Source of the DNA: Pyxicephalus adspersus
Taxonomy: Eukaryota > Chordata > Amphibia > Anura > Pyxicephalidae
Assembly (NCBI RefSeq): GCF_032062135.1
Contig: NC_092859.1
Location: 47,721,494 to 47,785,493, forward strand
DNA length: 64,000 bases
Direction of reading: 5' to 3'
Positions 36,289 to 47,962 of the stretch are shown here, piece after piece. How positions within the stretch are numbered: position 1 is the first letter of the stretch; each line of letters begins with the position of its first letter. The translations under genes and the position numbers were made by a program. The notes beneath the pieces were generated by a model. It saw nothing but the letters and a program-made list of their open reading frames with translations. It was not told where the DNA came from and did not search any database.

Positions 36289-39226
36289 GAGTCACCAAAA
36301 TCAATGGGCATATTTAAAGTGGGACTGAACTCCTATAATACAAGTAAAGATTTGATATGCCATAGGGAAAACAAGAAATGTTGCTTAAATGGTATAGTAA
36401 AATAGACATTTTATGTGCTAGAGTTGTGCCCTGAATTATACCTTGTGTACCTTGTGTGGAATTAGTCATAAAAAAAAAAGAACACCACCTCCTGGTATGT
36501 GGGTGTGCATAGGCACTCCTGTGCCTACAGCCTTTGATATATGTCTATATGATGAAATAAAGCCCTCCAGGTAAACATGAAAACTTTTAAATCATAAATA
36601 CATGACTACACTTAATTTTAAGTAAAAGTAGTGCAAACTGAAATAAACTAGCAAACAAACCCTGTACTTGGAGTGGTAGAAGCAGGACAAGGTGCCAATC
36701 AGGTCTAGTTTACTGCTCAAGTGTTAACAGGCACAATGATAGGAGAGAGGAGTACTCACTGCCTGCACCCACATGAGGTGGCACCGGTACAACTTATTTG
36801 GCTTTTACAGTGGGACATAGATCTGTGGTGATCTCAGAAGAGGAGAGACAAAACTACCATTTTTTTGTTTTTTTTTTTAATTTATGTTTTTAGCTGTTTG
36901 ACTGGAGCTTAGCCTTAAGGCACTACTGCTGCAAAAGATTTGGAATGACGTTCGGTGATGTCAGTACTGTGCTGCCTATTGCTCTTCCTGCTAGAGACTC
37001 TGATATGAGAAAGCAAATATTGGCCTCTACCAAGATGGCCATCTCCATACAGAGACACAGTGCAGAATAATGCATGGTAATTCAGTAATTGGGAAAGAAC
37101 AGTAGTAAGAAGACCACAAGCAATACCCGTGACAAGCACTTTGCCCCCTGTTAAACTTTTCAGCAAACTTTTTCCTTTAAGCAGAAAGACATTGCCTACA
37201 CTGAGACACTCTAATCAACAAATATCTAAATTTAATCCAACAAAAATTGACCAATAAATAAGAACATTCTGGAGCAGCCGAGTGATGTAGGTGGGCTAAC
37301 ATGAGATGGGGGATAGGGAAGGCATGAGGCAAAGGGTTATGAGAGAAGGGTTAGGATAGGTTGAGGGTAGGAGAAAGAGTAAAGGAAAAGTTGTACCAAT
37401 CAAGATCAAACCAGATCAAGCAGACTTCAAATAAGGAATCATTTGGTGGAAAAGGCAGGCTGAGGGCTTTATTGCAATTGATCCTTTGCATTATCCAAAA
37501 TGTACGTAAGTGGGACTATATACACTGGGACTGTAGGAAAACACATGGTAAACCACCAATAAAGTTGTAAAGGTCTGCATGTATTCAAAACAGGCTGCAC
37601 GCTGGGACTGTGGTGGTAAAGCAGGGACTGTGAGTAATGAACTCATTCTTGAGCCAGTGGGCTTGCGGTTGGGAACAAAAGCCGGTTTGGGCAAATAGTA
37701 TGGTGTGGTGTTTGGTGCCTCCAAGGATTTGCAACCAGGAAAGGTGTAATACAGGGGTAAAGGTTCTGAATGTAAAGGTTAATAATTAAAGGAAGTAAAA
37801 TTCTATTGGTATTGTATGGTTAATAATATTGATGGTTATCTGGGTCATGTAAAAATTTATATAAATGTGACTTTACATAGTTTTATGTAGCACACCCCAT
37901 ACGTGACTTTTATCTGTTGGTGTAAAGACAAATCAGGCTCAGTCTCTTCAGTCTAGGTATTTATGAGCAGTTTGTGGAGAGAAAAGCAGGCTGCAGGATG
38001 CCCAATAAAAACTAGAAGTCTAACATTTTGAAGGGGTAGCAAACTCAGTGACCTACCTTTGGTTTGTTTGAATAGAATCTGCTGCCCAAATTTTTTTTAC
38101 CAGCAAAAATGACACACGATACTCTCCTAAGGTGACATGGCTTGAATACCCTAAGTCTACTGTAAGAATCTTCTATTAGGAAAGACCTGACTCTTGGCAC
38201 CAAAACTTTCAGCATCCTCAGAACAAACAACCTTAACTACGCCCCATCCCTAGACCAGATTTGAGAATAGGCCCCTACAAGGCCCCGTAAAGGGTAATGT
38301 AATGTTACAGGACCCCATAAAGGGTCCTGTAAAAACAAAAAATTATTCACAGCTCTGGTGTGGCTGACTGGCTGACTAGCACTCAAGGCAGATAAATAGC
38401 TAAATTTGGTATAAGGAAAACTTCTGCCTGGCAGGGGGCCCCTATATTTACATGCAACATATCTGTGTCTGGTCACTAACACAAGGTTTTGGATCCAAAT
38501 ATATTCAGGCAACTAATAGTTTCAGTCTCCTTCTTGTCTCCCAGCGGCAGTGCTGCCTTTGCATGATGCCTTTCTCAAAAGTTGGTTCTTCTAGCTTATC
38601 CTGTGGCTTTAGTTCATAAGTAATGAATTCAAAAAGTGTATGCAATAAAGCAAGAACTGATCTGCACAGGTATTGGAGTTCAGTAAAAATATCAAAGACA
38701 AATAAGCATTTTCAGAGGTAGGTTGACAAGTCAGGATCCAAAGTTCTTTGATGACAGTTTTCCTTAAAACCAGCTGTACACGGTTGGACAGGCATGCATT
38801 TACTGTACATAAGGTAATCTTAAAAATGGAGCTAGTTCTATAGAGTCAGTGATGAATTGCTGTATTCTCTTAGATAAGACATGGATCATAGGCAGGTGTT
38901 TGATCATGCTGCTGTTCATGATTCTGATGCTGCCAGCTGCAGTAAGTAAGGAGTGAGGAAACAGCATGGGATGTTTTTGCTCTGGGCTCTTTCAAATACA
39001 AATTACAACCACATGCAACTGGGGAAATTACCCACCACCTGTTTTTTAAAATATTTTTTCTAGTTGCTTTAAAAAAGAGCCTAATAGAGAATAATTTGAA
39101 AAAGATAAATGTTTCTGTAACATAATTAAATGGATGGCAACTGTCAGAGCCAGTTTTAGGGAATTGCAGCATTAGATATTAAATATTATTTACTAAAGTA
39201 TAACTTTCTGGGACGCTGATAGGAAA
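36289..39226. other. Unassigned sequence
   Basis: Open frames on both strands are short and unfamiliar. A purine-rich plus-strand tract lies at 37,290-37,400. At 38,270-38,335 a small local duplication of CCCCGTAAAGGGTAATGT / CCCCATAAAGGGTCCTGT is visible. Confidence 0.4.
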
Positions 39227-39559
39227 TTACCCTTTACCACAGCGCCACAGCTTTAGACTTTGTTCTTGCAATGTTAGTTCTTTGTCAAGGGGCACAGAAA
39301 AACCATATATTTTGCATGGGTCATAAATTTGGGTCATAACCAAAGGGGGTTCTTGCACAAATGTGCACACTTTTGGCACTGGCAATTTATCTACAGAAGT
39401 TCTGGTCATCCTAAACCAACCTTTCTCATCCTTTCTGCAATCACTGTTGGGAAAATTAAATTTCACCTGTAAGATTTCCCTATGGGCAGAATTTCTTTTG
39501 AAAGGACTGTCAATGGTGACATCAGGTGTGCGGGTGTCCTCGCATTTTGTTCTGTTGCG
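39227..39559 (-). other. Unidentified 110-codon open frame
   Basis: Counting from the stop at 39,560-39,562, the minus strand stays open for 110 sense codons and ends with TAA at 39,227-39,229. The peptide is balanced, with hydrophobic, charged and Cys/Pro/Trp residues, containing KGWFRMTRTSVDKLPVPK and YDPCKIYGFSVPLDKELTLQ, unlike the low-complexity incidental frames elsewhere. A possible acceptor CTTACAG precedes codon GTG at 39,464-39,466. I cannot name a family. It abuts the DIRS remnant, which runs the other way, so it could be a host exon, a processed pseudogene or part of another element. Confidence 0.3.
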
Positions 39560-39599
39560 TCAGGAGTTGCAAGAGGATCTGAGGGCTTAGTGTGTGTTT

Positions 39600-40260
39600 T
39601 TGGAAGGTTTAAAGGGGCTTTCTTTGTGGCTTTAGGGGCCAGTCACCAGGGATTGGGTGTTGCACATGGATGCTGCAGCGTTGGCGGGTTATGGCATTTA
39701 TTTTTTATAACAAGTGCAGTGCAGAACCCTGGGCAAGTGCTTGGTTGTAAGGGGCTTGTTGGGGAATTTGGTGTTGTTAGAGCTTTTCCCGATAGTGGTG
39801 GCAGCAGCGCTTTGGGGGTTCTTTGCGAATCAGCAGATTTATTTTCTCTGTTACAATTTAAGAGTGGTGCAGGCACTTTGAGAGTGGTGCAGACAGTTGT
39901 TTTTAGGCATCCTCACCTGAGGTCATTTGGCTCATGAGGCATTTGGTGTTGCAGTGTATGCAGTTTAATGTTTTTATTCAAGCCGGGCACATTCAGGGAT
40001 TGAATAACAAGATAATTGACACTTTGCCCCTGATTCATCAAACAAAATCGGATTATCGGTCGCGCATTCGTATTAGCGATCCAGGAATCCGGCCGGCAGA
40101 TTCAGGATGCGAGTGGACGCGCGCACTCGAGTCCCGGACCGCGGTAATCCGTGATCGCGGGTCGCGCGTATTATCGCGCTTCCCGCGATCGCGGATTTCA
40201 ATGATGAATCAGGGGCTTTGTCTCATTTTCAGTGGGACAAATTTTGGCCCCTGCTCCCTG
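39600..40260 (+). pseudogene. DIRS-like RNase H pseudogene, split by a MITE
   Basis: RNase H degrades the RNA strand during retrotransposition. Visible blocks are HMDAAALAGYGIYF (first acidic residue), LLELFPIVVAAALWG (catalytic Glu), QIYFLCYNLRVVQAL in place of the usual Asp-Asn block, and RHLVLQCMQFNVFIQAGHIQ followed by NKIIDTL. Then the MITE intervenes (40,027-40,215), and the frame resumes with FQWDKF. In-frame stops and frameshifts occur before the MITE. Wording follows DIRS RNase H, which is related to the Ty3/gypsy type. Confidence 0.75.
40027..40215. mobile_element. CpG-rich MITE-E inserted in the DIRS RNase H
   Basis: A 189-bp element begins CCCCTGATTCATCA and ends TGATGAATCAGGGG. 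The interior is packed with CpG (runs such as GCGCGCAC, GATCGCGG, TTATCGCGC), in strong contrast to the AT-rich surroundings. A 5-bp direct repeat CTTTG lies at 40,022-40,026 and 40,216-40,220. Removing element plus one repeat rejoins the RNase H frame exactly. Superfamily is not assigned. Confidence 0.85.
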
Positions 40261-40289
40261 GGATTGTGAATGGTTGTACTGGGGTCCTC

Positions 40290-40870
40290 TAACTCATCCG
40301 AAGGTCTGTGAGTGAGGTGACTTGGGCCAGATATTCTGTGGTTTAGAAGGAATAATGGAAATTGGTGAAGGAAGTGAGGGGTGAGTTTGGAATTTTATTG
40401 TACTTGCCTTGTTTTGTGTTTGATTTGCAGGTGTTATGTCAGACAGGTGTCACTCTCCATGATGCATAAAAAGTTGGTAGGATTGGCATTTTTTTAAGCT
40501 TTTAGGGATGAAGCATGTCACTAAGTTATTTTTGGTGCGCCAGACTATGAGGGTTTATTGTCAAAGGGATGTAAGACTAGAAGACTAGAGTTGTCTGGTT
40601 ACGTATCACTTGATGGAAAGGCTAGAGGGGTGTTTGGAGTTGGGTTTGTTCTTCCAAACTTGAGGAGCTGCTGTTCCAGGTGGCATTCTCCTCGGCATTT
40701 TTTGGAGACCTGTGGGTCGGGAGCTGGTTAGCCTGACATCAACTAGGCCTGGTGGATTGGGGAGGAAGGACATGTGCATGGTGAGGAATATGCGAGTAGT
40801 GTTGGGGATTCAGAGGTTAAAGGCAGATCAATTGGGGAAGGGATTTCAAGAGAAACTGAGAGCCATCAAT
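40290..40870 (+). pseudogene. DIRS-like tyrosine recombinase pseudogene
   Basis: This enzyme would catalyse site-specific integration. Blocks recognised: SVSEVTWARYSVV, LFQVAFSSAFFGDLWVGELV (spanning a frameshift) corresponding to the box that carries the first catalytic Arg, STRPGGLGRKDM, and IQRLKADQLGKG corresponding to the RRSKTDQLG beta-hairpin. The catalytic Arg codon appears as TGG (Trp), as expected from CGG by CpG deamination. The later HxxR and Tyr blocks are absent, because the sequence jumps to the SGNH end. Confidence 0.72.
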
Positions 40871-40924
40871 GGATTATTTGTGGGTGTGCCTTCTGCTTGG
40901 GGGCCTGTTTTGATTATTCAGCAT

Positions 40925-41040
40925 AGGCAAATAGGAGGGGAAATCTGGCAGTATTTTTGGGGTGAATGGGTCCACCTTAACGGGGTTGGAATAGATTTTT
41001 AGGTGTTGGGGTTGCAGGGGGTTGTTAAGCATGCGTGGCA
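40925..41040 (+). pseudogene. SGNH-hydrolase-like C-terminus of the DIRS-type element
   Basis: The block EWVHLNGVGID (from 40,963), followed after a stop by VLGLQGVVKHAW, corresponds to the DGVHLN-G-D end of the SGNH domain that I associate with frog and fish elements of this type; the His is kept and the preceding Asp-Gly is Glu-Trp. Only the last 35 or so residues remain. It lies immediately 3' of the recombinase remnant, in the same orientation. Confidence 0.55.
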
Positions 41041-43574
41041 GTTTGAGGTCCTCAGAGAGGGTGGGCAACTGGGTGTTGCTATTAGTTGAGGATCCTAGTA
41101 AAGAAGAGGAGGTACGGTGTTCCCCTGAAGGTGGAGGGTTGATGGCGGGTTGATTGACATGTTTTGGTAACATTCCTGAGTCAGTGGGGTGTGGCTAGGA
41201 GCATGTGGTCCAAGTGCAATTACCCTGGGTATCGTGGAAAAAGGGGGCCTTCAAGGACATGCAACCAAAAACTCAAGAATATTTGGCCATCTGAGGTGCT
41301 GAGGTCATGAAAGACACAAATGAATGCAGCTCTGTGATTAATTAAAAAAACATTAAATATATATATTTTTTTAAAGCAAGCAATAAAAGGACCTGATTTT
41401 GACCTGTTTACCCGCTTCTTGTAGTGCTGGTAAAGCAGAGCTACAGTACAGAGTTGAAGCAGCAGTTAAGGAAGAGAAATTAGAGTAGCAGTTCATCATA
41501 GTGCCAATTATTCTTTTGCTATTCAGTAACAGCTTCGGCCTGTAAGTGGCTGAACCAGGACCGTCATATTAAAGACACCAGTTATTGTTTTTCTAAACAC
41601 TGCAGATATGAAAAATTTAAAGAATGATTTTAAAATTATATTCTGAAAGTAAAGTTTTTGTTAGATTTTAGTGATTTAATTTGCATATACTTTAGGCTGT
41701 CACCAGACTGTTATACATCCAGCACTGACTGATTACATGGAATATAAAAGGTTTAGTAAAGAAGTGCTCCCTGCCTGTCATCACATTCACAGATAAAAGT
41801 GTGAAAAATCTTCCCATAAAAAATTACATCCTGACTTTCTTATCGATTGTTTTGTAATTACAGGGCCACAAATGTATCCTATCTTTCAAATATATGATGT
41901 ATAACACAAATTTGTGAACAGTTATCTATCTCACATTCTGACAGCATAAAAAAGGCTTAGTAAACAAGAAAAATTGGAGAATTTCACAGATATTCAAAGC
42001 ACAAGTGCCTTCTATTTTAAGTATATCATGTTTTAAATAATATCTATACATAATTTAAGATTAAATGGAAGAGAAAGGAGAATAAATTGATTATAAGAAA
42101 AACTTGAAGCGCAGTTGAAGCCAACTAGAAGTGTAGTTGAAGCCAGACAGAAGTGTTCCAAATTCAAATTTAGCAACTTATCTGGAGTTCTGTAGTAGAA
42201 TTGCCAAATTTGGCAACTGATCTGTTTTCTTGTTGCTGGGATGACATATGGGTTGAAAAAGAACCAATCTCAAGTGAGGGCTATTTGTTTGCCTGAATCA
42301 ATCACTTTTTTTTTAAATGACTAGGGATTTTAAGGCACTCATTACATATATATTTACCATTAACTATCATTTCTCCTAATGAAACTATCATTGATTCAAA
42401 CATTAAAAATACATGAAACATGCAATACAATTTGAAAAGAAAGTAACAGTAAAGTGAGTACATGAAAAACATATTCACTTGGTATTTTAATTTTGTTTCA
42501 TTTGTTTCAATTTTGTTTTGATGCATTTCGCTGCTTTCACATCCTCAGGAAAAATTTGGAACATGAAAAAGTATTGGTTCTTTAATTAAAAACTCAGTTG
42601 CGGATATTGGGCCATCCAATGCAATAATATAAAAATATAATACTGGACTTGGGGCATCAGAGCCATGTCATACCAAGAGGCAGTGCGGGGATCAGAATGT
42701 GTTTTTGTTCTTGACAAATCATTTATTAGTGACAGAATCTACTCAATTTGAGAGTGCTCAAAAGTTAGGTCAGAGAGAGAGAGAGAAAGAGAGGGAGCTA
42801 CCCCTACAAAATATGAGATTTATATTTTTCAGCATGCTGCATCCATCCGCCTCTTCTTTCTTCTATCCTTAGACCTCAAAAAGCCTGGTTTGGCTTTACA
42901 TCATCAGACAGAACCCCCACCAGCAGCTACCTAGGGGGTGTGCCGTATGGAACAATGCAATCATTCATCAGATAATATGAGCAGCTTAAAACCATTGGAC
43001 AGGACACTGAATCTATCAATCTAGTGGTCTGTTCTACAAGGGATTCCGTAATAGTATCTTGTAGGAGCTAAAAGGTCTGTCCACAGCTGTTACAATGATT
43101 CAGATATTTGGTTACAGCAGGTAATATTTTGGGTTAAATATAAAAACATAAAATACAACTTATGTATGCTTTGCATGTTTTGTTATGCCTAGATCAAGCA
43201 TATTGGTTTTAAATAAATTACTCAACGTATAAACAGATGGCAGCATTACAAATAAAACTCAGATTTTTTTTTCAGAAAAGTTACAGCTTTGGCACCAATT
43301 GTAACTCCTATGTGTATATCTCAGTGACTAGCAGGACCTGTGTGCCAGGGCATTGCTGTTAAACACAAGCTTATATATTCAAACAAAGCCCAAGAACAGT
43401 TAGTGTGGTAAAATTTGCAGCATGGCAAAGTTGAAGCGGAATGTGTGCAAAGTAAAATGGGTTTGTCCAGTTAAATATTATGTCATGTTATTTGGATGTT
43501 CATATTGCCATGAACAAGCATATATTAATAACATACTAATATAAAAGCAATAGGCAGCTGCAGTAACAGGTTCC
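41041..43574. other. AT-rich sequence, no gene seen
   Basis: The first 250 bases may still be degraded DIRS sequence. The rest holds no recognised feature beyond a short (GA)n tract at 42,775-42,800. Confidence 0.4.
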
Positions 43575-43577
43575 TTA

Positions 43578-43883
43578 AGCTACATACACACATGCAATTA
43601 TTGTCGTTTAAAAGGATCTTTCACAATCCTTTCCAACGACTAAGGACTGCACGATGTATGAACGAGTGCTGTACATACAGCACCGTTCTGCTCTATGAAG
43701 AGGGGAGGGGGAGAGCGATGGAGCGGCACTCTGCTGCAAGCCCTCCCCTTCCCTTGCATTAGGATCGTTTGCCGTCCATGGATCTGCAAGGATGGTCGTT
43801 CAGACGATGGGCGCCAGATTCTAGTCCGATATCGGCCCTGAGGCGATCACCGGGCGAGAACCATTGGACGTGTGTACCCAGCT
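43578..43883 (+). mobile_element. MITE-A copy (43.6 kb)
   Basis: A 306-bp element begins AGCTACATACACACATGCAA and ends GTGTGTACCCAGCT, with TTA abutting both ends (43,575-43,577 and 43,884-43,886). The subterminal palindrome GGATCTTTCACAATCC / CCTTTCCAACGAC recurs in the 52-kb copy. Orientation matches the copy at 348. The centre is GC-richer (AGGGGAGGGGGAGAGCG). Confidence 0.85.
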
Positions 43884-43886
43884 TTA

Positions 43887-45290
43887 GTTATAGAACATTC
43901 AGCCGTAACAGGCAGATTTTAATGATAGGCAGTTTTCACCTACTAAGTTCCTAGTGACAGTTCAAAATGCTGAGCTGCCCTCCCTTTATGAAGACTTTTG
44001 GCCCTCTCAGTCTGGTATCTTCCTGCTGCTCCCTGCCCATAGAAGCTTTTTGGAAGGTTCAGCAGCTGAGAATGAGGGATTGCTACTCTCACAACATTTA
44101 AATCATTTCATACATTTAAATCATTAATCATACATTATCTGTAATGCCTGAAAGGAGGCAGGGCTAGGCTTTCCTCTCCTATACCCCTCCCTGTGCCTTT
44201 TTTTGCCTGGTCATTGAGGGTCAATGTAGCATCCAGAAAGGCTCTTTAGTCTAACATCTGGGAACTCGATTTAGATGGCTGGCAAATGGCTAACAAGCTG
44301 GAGCAGCAGGGTCAGTCCTGCAAGACTGCTAGGTATAAATGTAAGTGCATCCCCAGAATAGTCATCCACACTGTACCATCCAGGTGTATAGTGATGTGAT
44401 GTAACATTTTTGTACAAAAGCACATACAAGAGCAAAGATATTACATATTTGAGCAAGAAAGGTGTAGAAGATCAGAAGTGGCCTCAAGCTGTGATAATCA
44501 AGGTGCAAGACCAGGTGGTGGAGGGCTCGTCTATCCAAGAGGAGTATGAGCAGCCATGTTACAACAGCTTTATTCTCTAAGTCCTTAATGGTTAAAGGTT
44601 CACTTTAAGATCTCTCCTTAGTCAAGTGTTTGGTGTCACACTATGCCGAGATAAGTCCTTTTTAGTCCCTTAGACTTAGCATATACAATAATTTTCTCTT
44701 GAACTGATCTAAGAGCCAAAGGCAACCTAATCGTGATTCTCGGGGATAAAGACTCATGAAATTAGTTAAATCCACAGGGGAAAAGACTCTAAGAAGACAT
44801 TTTTCTTTAGCGATAAAACTGAGCATATGAAAGTAATCTGCAGAAGAAAAAAATGTGAAATGGATGATGATAAACAAGCAACAATGCATAAAATAGACTG
44901 ATTCTCTGCAGTGTTAAGGTCAGAGCTGTCCCATGGGAGAGGGATGTGATTTAAACTCTCAAAATGTCAGCGCTAGCAATCTGTGTAGTCCAACCGTGGA
45001 TACAGATTTTAGAAAAATTAAGTACATGGAGCTGGCTGTTTTATTTTAACTCTGCTTTAGATGTTGTGCTGGTATTGATTTATCTGCATTTAGAGTGATA
45101 TAAACTACTAAATCACATTTGCTCCAGCTAACACTGAGGACAAGTTTGCTGCTAAAGAAACTCAAGGTTTTTTTTTTGAATAAGTAAATAAAGCCACAGA
45201 ATAACTGGCATAATATTTATAATATTATTATAAATTAGATTCCTAAATGCGCCATTCAATGATGGGATAATCTAAATGATCAATTTAAAC
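43887..45290. other. Unassigned sequence
   Basis: No recognised exon or repeat. Confidence 0.4.
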
Positions 45291-45481
45291 CAGTGTTTCT
45301 TGACCAGGAGTCCGTGGAACCCCAAAATTTCTCCAGAGGTTGGCAAAATTTCTCCAGAGCTTGAGCAATGAACAATTTGTGCCACTCAGGTCAGTTATCA
45401 TGATACCAATGATTTTGTTTGCAGTCAAGACCTCAAATTTACTTCGAGGCTTCCCCCACGTAAAAAGGTTGGGAAACACAG
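45291..45481. mobile_element. Short hAT-type MITE-F
   Basis: A 191-bp element has termini CAGTGTTTCTTGACC and GGTTGGGAAACACAG, i.e. hAT-style CAGTGTTTC ends. The flanking octamers ATTTAAAC (45,283-45,290) and ATCTACCC (45,482-45,489) agree at 5 of 8 positions, consistent with a decayed 8-bp duplication. Internal AATTTCTCCAGAG is present twice. No coding capacity. Confidence 0.65.
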
Positions 45482-45489
45482 ATCTACCC

Positions 45490-47905
45490 ATTTGTCTGTG
45501 TAATGCGAATTGTATGACCTAAAAAGTGTAAGTTGTTTATATACCAAAGCATTAGTACTTACATTGTATTCCCTGTCATAAAAAATGTTACTCTACTTCG
45601 TTTAAAATACAGCTTGATTACTAAATAGGTCCCCCACCCTATGATTATATATTATAGGACAATATATACAGTAAGGTGGTCATCACTCTCTCATTTGTTC
45701 GTATTTTTAAAATGTTGACTTATGAGACTTGCAAAATAATATAATTGTAATTGGATGATGCAGGTGTTACTATGATTACATTCTTGGCAAAAGGAAAGGC
45801 TTGGTTTAAATTGTCCACCAAAGTGTTACAGCATATATTTCAGCTCCTTAAGGCTTTAGAAGTACACATTCTAAATTTTGTCTGCAAATAGTTGCTGTTC
45901 CACCCAAGATGGAATGCTTGCGTAAGTAAAAAAATGTACTGAATGTATTTGGGTTGTTTCAACAAAACACTAGTCAAACTACATATTGTTTATTTCATCA
46001 AACTTCTCTTTATGTAGTAATTTACTGGTGATCCTGCTAGTAAATGAAACTTAATCTGACATGGTGACAACATTGATTACTTTTAAATAAAATCACTGTA
46101 GTGATTGCATCCCCAGTAGCTTCTAGGACTACATGACTACCCACCTGTGTAGACCGCCTTGTTATTTTGTATAAAACTCATCATCACTGCCATCAGCAGC
46201 TTGTGCTCAGTCCTTCTTTCTTCCCAGACATTTTTGTCCACATTACTAGATTGAGCCCCGATAACACCACAGGGTTACCGAAAACACTTTATACATTCCC
46301 AGGCCAGGGGAGATACAATAATGAACATGTGAGACAGGCTTGTGGGAAAAAAAAAAACATACAGAGATTTAAAGGACATTAAATGACCTAAATGTATCCC
46401 AAATGTAGCCTAAAATCTGAATTAGCATAGTATCTAATGTGCGTGGCAGTAAGCAAGATAAATTATAGATGTTACAAATCTGATTGGGGCCCATCAGCTG
46501 TAATATAAAAATGTATCAAAGTATAAAAGATGGAGAAACATTGATGACCTAAAGACACAGTTTGGAAGCTTTAGTTTGGACTATCACGTATTCAGGAAAC
46601 TAGATAATGATCTATATACAACAATGAAAGCTGAGGAAACTGTAGGAAATGCTTATGTAATAAAAATGGATAAAAACAGAACATCATGAAAGGCATTTTA
46701 GCAAAGGCCATAAAGTGTGAAGACAAAAAGGACTCTAAAAGTGACAGATAAAGTATACAAAGAAGGTGTTGAAGAGCTGTTTTTGAGAGGGAAAACATAT
46801 CTAACAGCAGCCAATAAAGAAAATTGAAAGCAGTCTTAGGGATTTGTGGGGACAAAAAACCCTTACTAACTAAACAAAACAAAGTATCTAAAATGAAAAC
46901 TAAGCACCATGAAGTACCTAAAAAAAAACTTTTAAGTGCCTCAGAAACTCTCAAAATCATTGCATCCAAATAGGAATAAAATGGTGTGGTGTGAATTGGA
47001 AGGTGTGGACTGGCCTGCCCCATTCTTCACATCACTAAAGTTTTAGGGCTTCTAGGAGGCTAAGGAAGATATTTCAAGGTATGGTAACTTGTTAACTGTT
47101 CATATTTCTTTCAATGATAATCCAAGCTTTGGGGCTGTTGAGGACTGCTAGCAACTGGTGAACCATTGAGTTACTGCTGTCAAAAATGGCCCATATGAAC
47201 TTGGCCTTAATTTACTCTAAAACACAACAGCCTAATGATGTCATCCAGAAGGTTGGATTTCTCCCACACTGGAAAATGTCCTTAAGAGTTGGGCTAATTT
47301 CAAACAAACAGGACCCCAACACGCCTCTAGAGTACTAAAAGATTTTTTTGTTAGCACTCATTTCACCTGGCATTTTAATCTAAGGATATAGAATAGAAGT
47401 AGCAATGCCTAGTATTTAAACACCATTTTGTTACAGTGCTTTATAAGATAAAATGCTTTCACATTGCATTTTACGGTTTAAAAAGGTTATTAATAGCAAG
47501 GAATTGTTCAATTACTCTAGAAAATGTGCTCTAAATATGTGTCGTTTAAGAAATAACGAGACAAGAATGTTTGCACTAAATTTGCGGTTCCTATTCTAAA
47601 TGTAACCTTATAACCCAAGGGTAAAAGAAATCAGCAATGTGTTTTACACCTAATTACAGCCTCATTATAGTTCTGTTTAAATGTGTTGTTTTGTTCTATC
47701 ATTGACAGCTATTGGCTCACAGCAGTGAAATGTTCAAAGTTAATGGAACTTGCATATTTAAGTTGCTTTTCCCCAACACAATCGCATATGGAATTTTTAT
47801 CACTTAGCTGAAATCATTAGGGTCTGTACACACTTCAAGTTCCCCAAAAAAGCAGATGGCAGTAATGATGAATAAAGCTAACACTGATCGACCTAGCCTT
47901 ACTCA
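45490..47905. other. Unassigned sequence
   Basis: A 143-codon minus-strand frame at 46,592-47,023 is hydrophobic and low in complexity and is judged incidental. The segment about 47,450-47,820 is high-complexity with many AATTA cores and a CTATTGGCT box; it is a candidate conserved non-coding element only. Confidence 0.4.
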
Positions 47906-47907
47906 CT

Positions 47908-47909
<2 letters not shown>

Positions 47910-47959
<50 letters not shown>
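47910..47959. repeat. (AT)n microsatellite
   Basis: Fifty bases of pure AT alternation. Confidence 0.95.

Positions 47960-47962
<3 letters not shown>

Larger units (their letters stand above)
39560..41040 (+). mobile_element. DIRS-like tyrosine-recombinase retroelement remnant
   Basis: In plus-strand order there are an RNase H region (about 39,600-40,020, continuing at 40,221), a tyrosine recombinase region (about 40,290-40,860) and an SGNH-hydrolase-like C-terminus (about 40,925-41,040). This is typical of DIRS-like elements, which integrate with a recombinase and lack a DDE integrase. The RT and any termini are missing, and frame breaks are frequent. A CpG-rich MITE splits the end of RNase H. 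Borders are approximate. Confidence 0.78.

Noticed and set aside
37260..37740. L1 or other LINE fragment
   Set aside because: Purine-rich plus strand and a Pro-rich minus frame are suggestive, but no endonuclease, RT or C-terminal motif could be placed.
39482..39937. 151-codon plus-strand frame as a gene
   Set aside because: The recognisable RNase H blocks are in a different frame; this frame is Gly/Val-rich shadow sequence.
46592..47023. 143-codon minus-strand frame as a membrane protein gene
   Set aside because: Hydrophobicity follows from the A-rich opposite strand (poly-Lys/Asn coding complement). No start context, splice signals or family motif.
47821..47905. Another MITE-A terminus (GGTCTGTACACACTTCAAG)
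   Set aside because: Only the short TGTACACACTTC core agrees; no partner end or target triplet.
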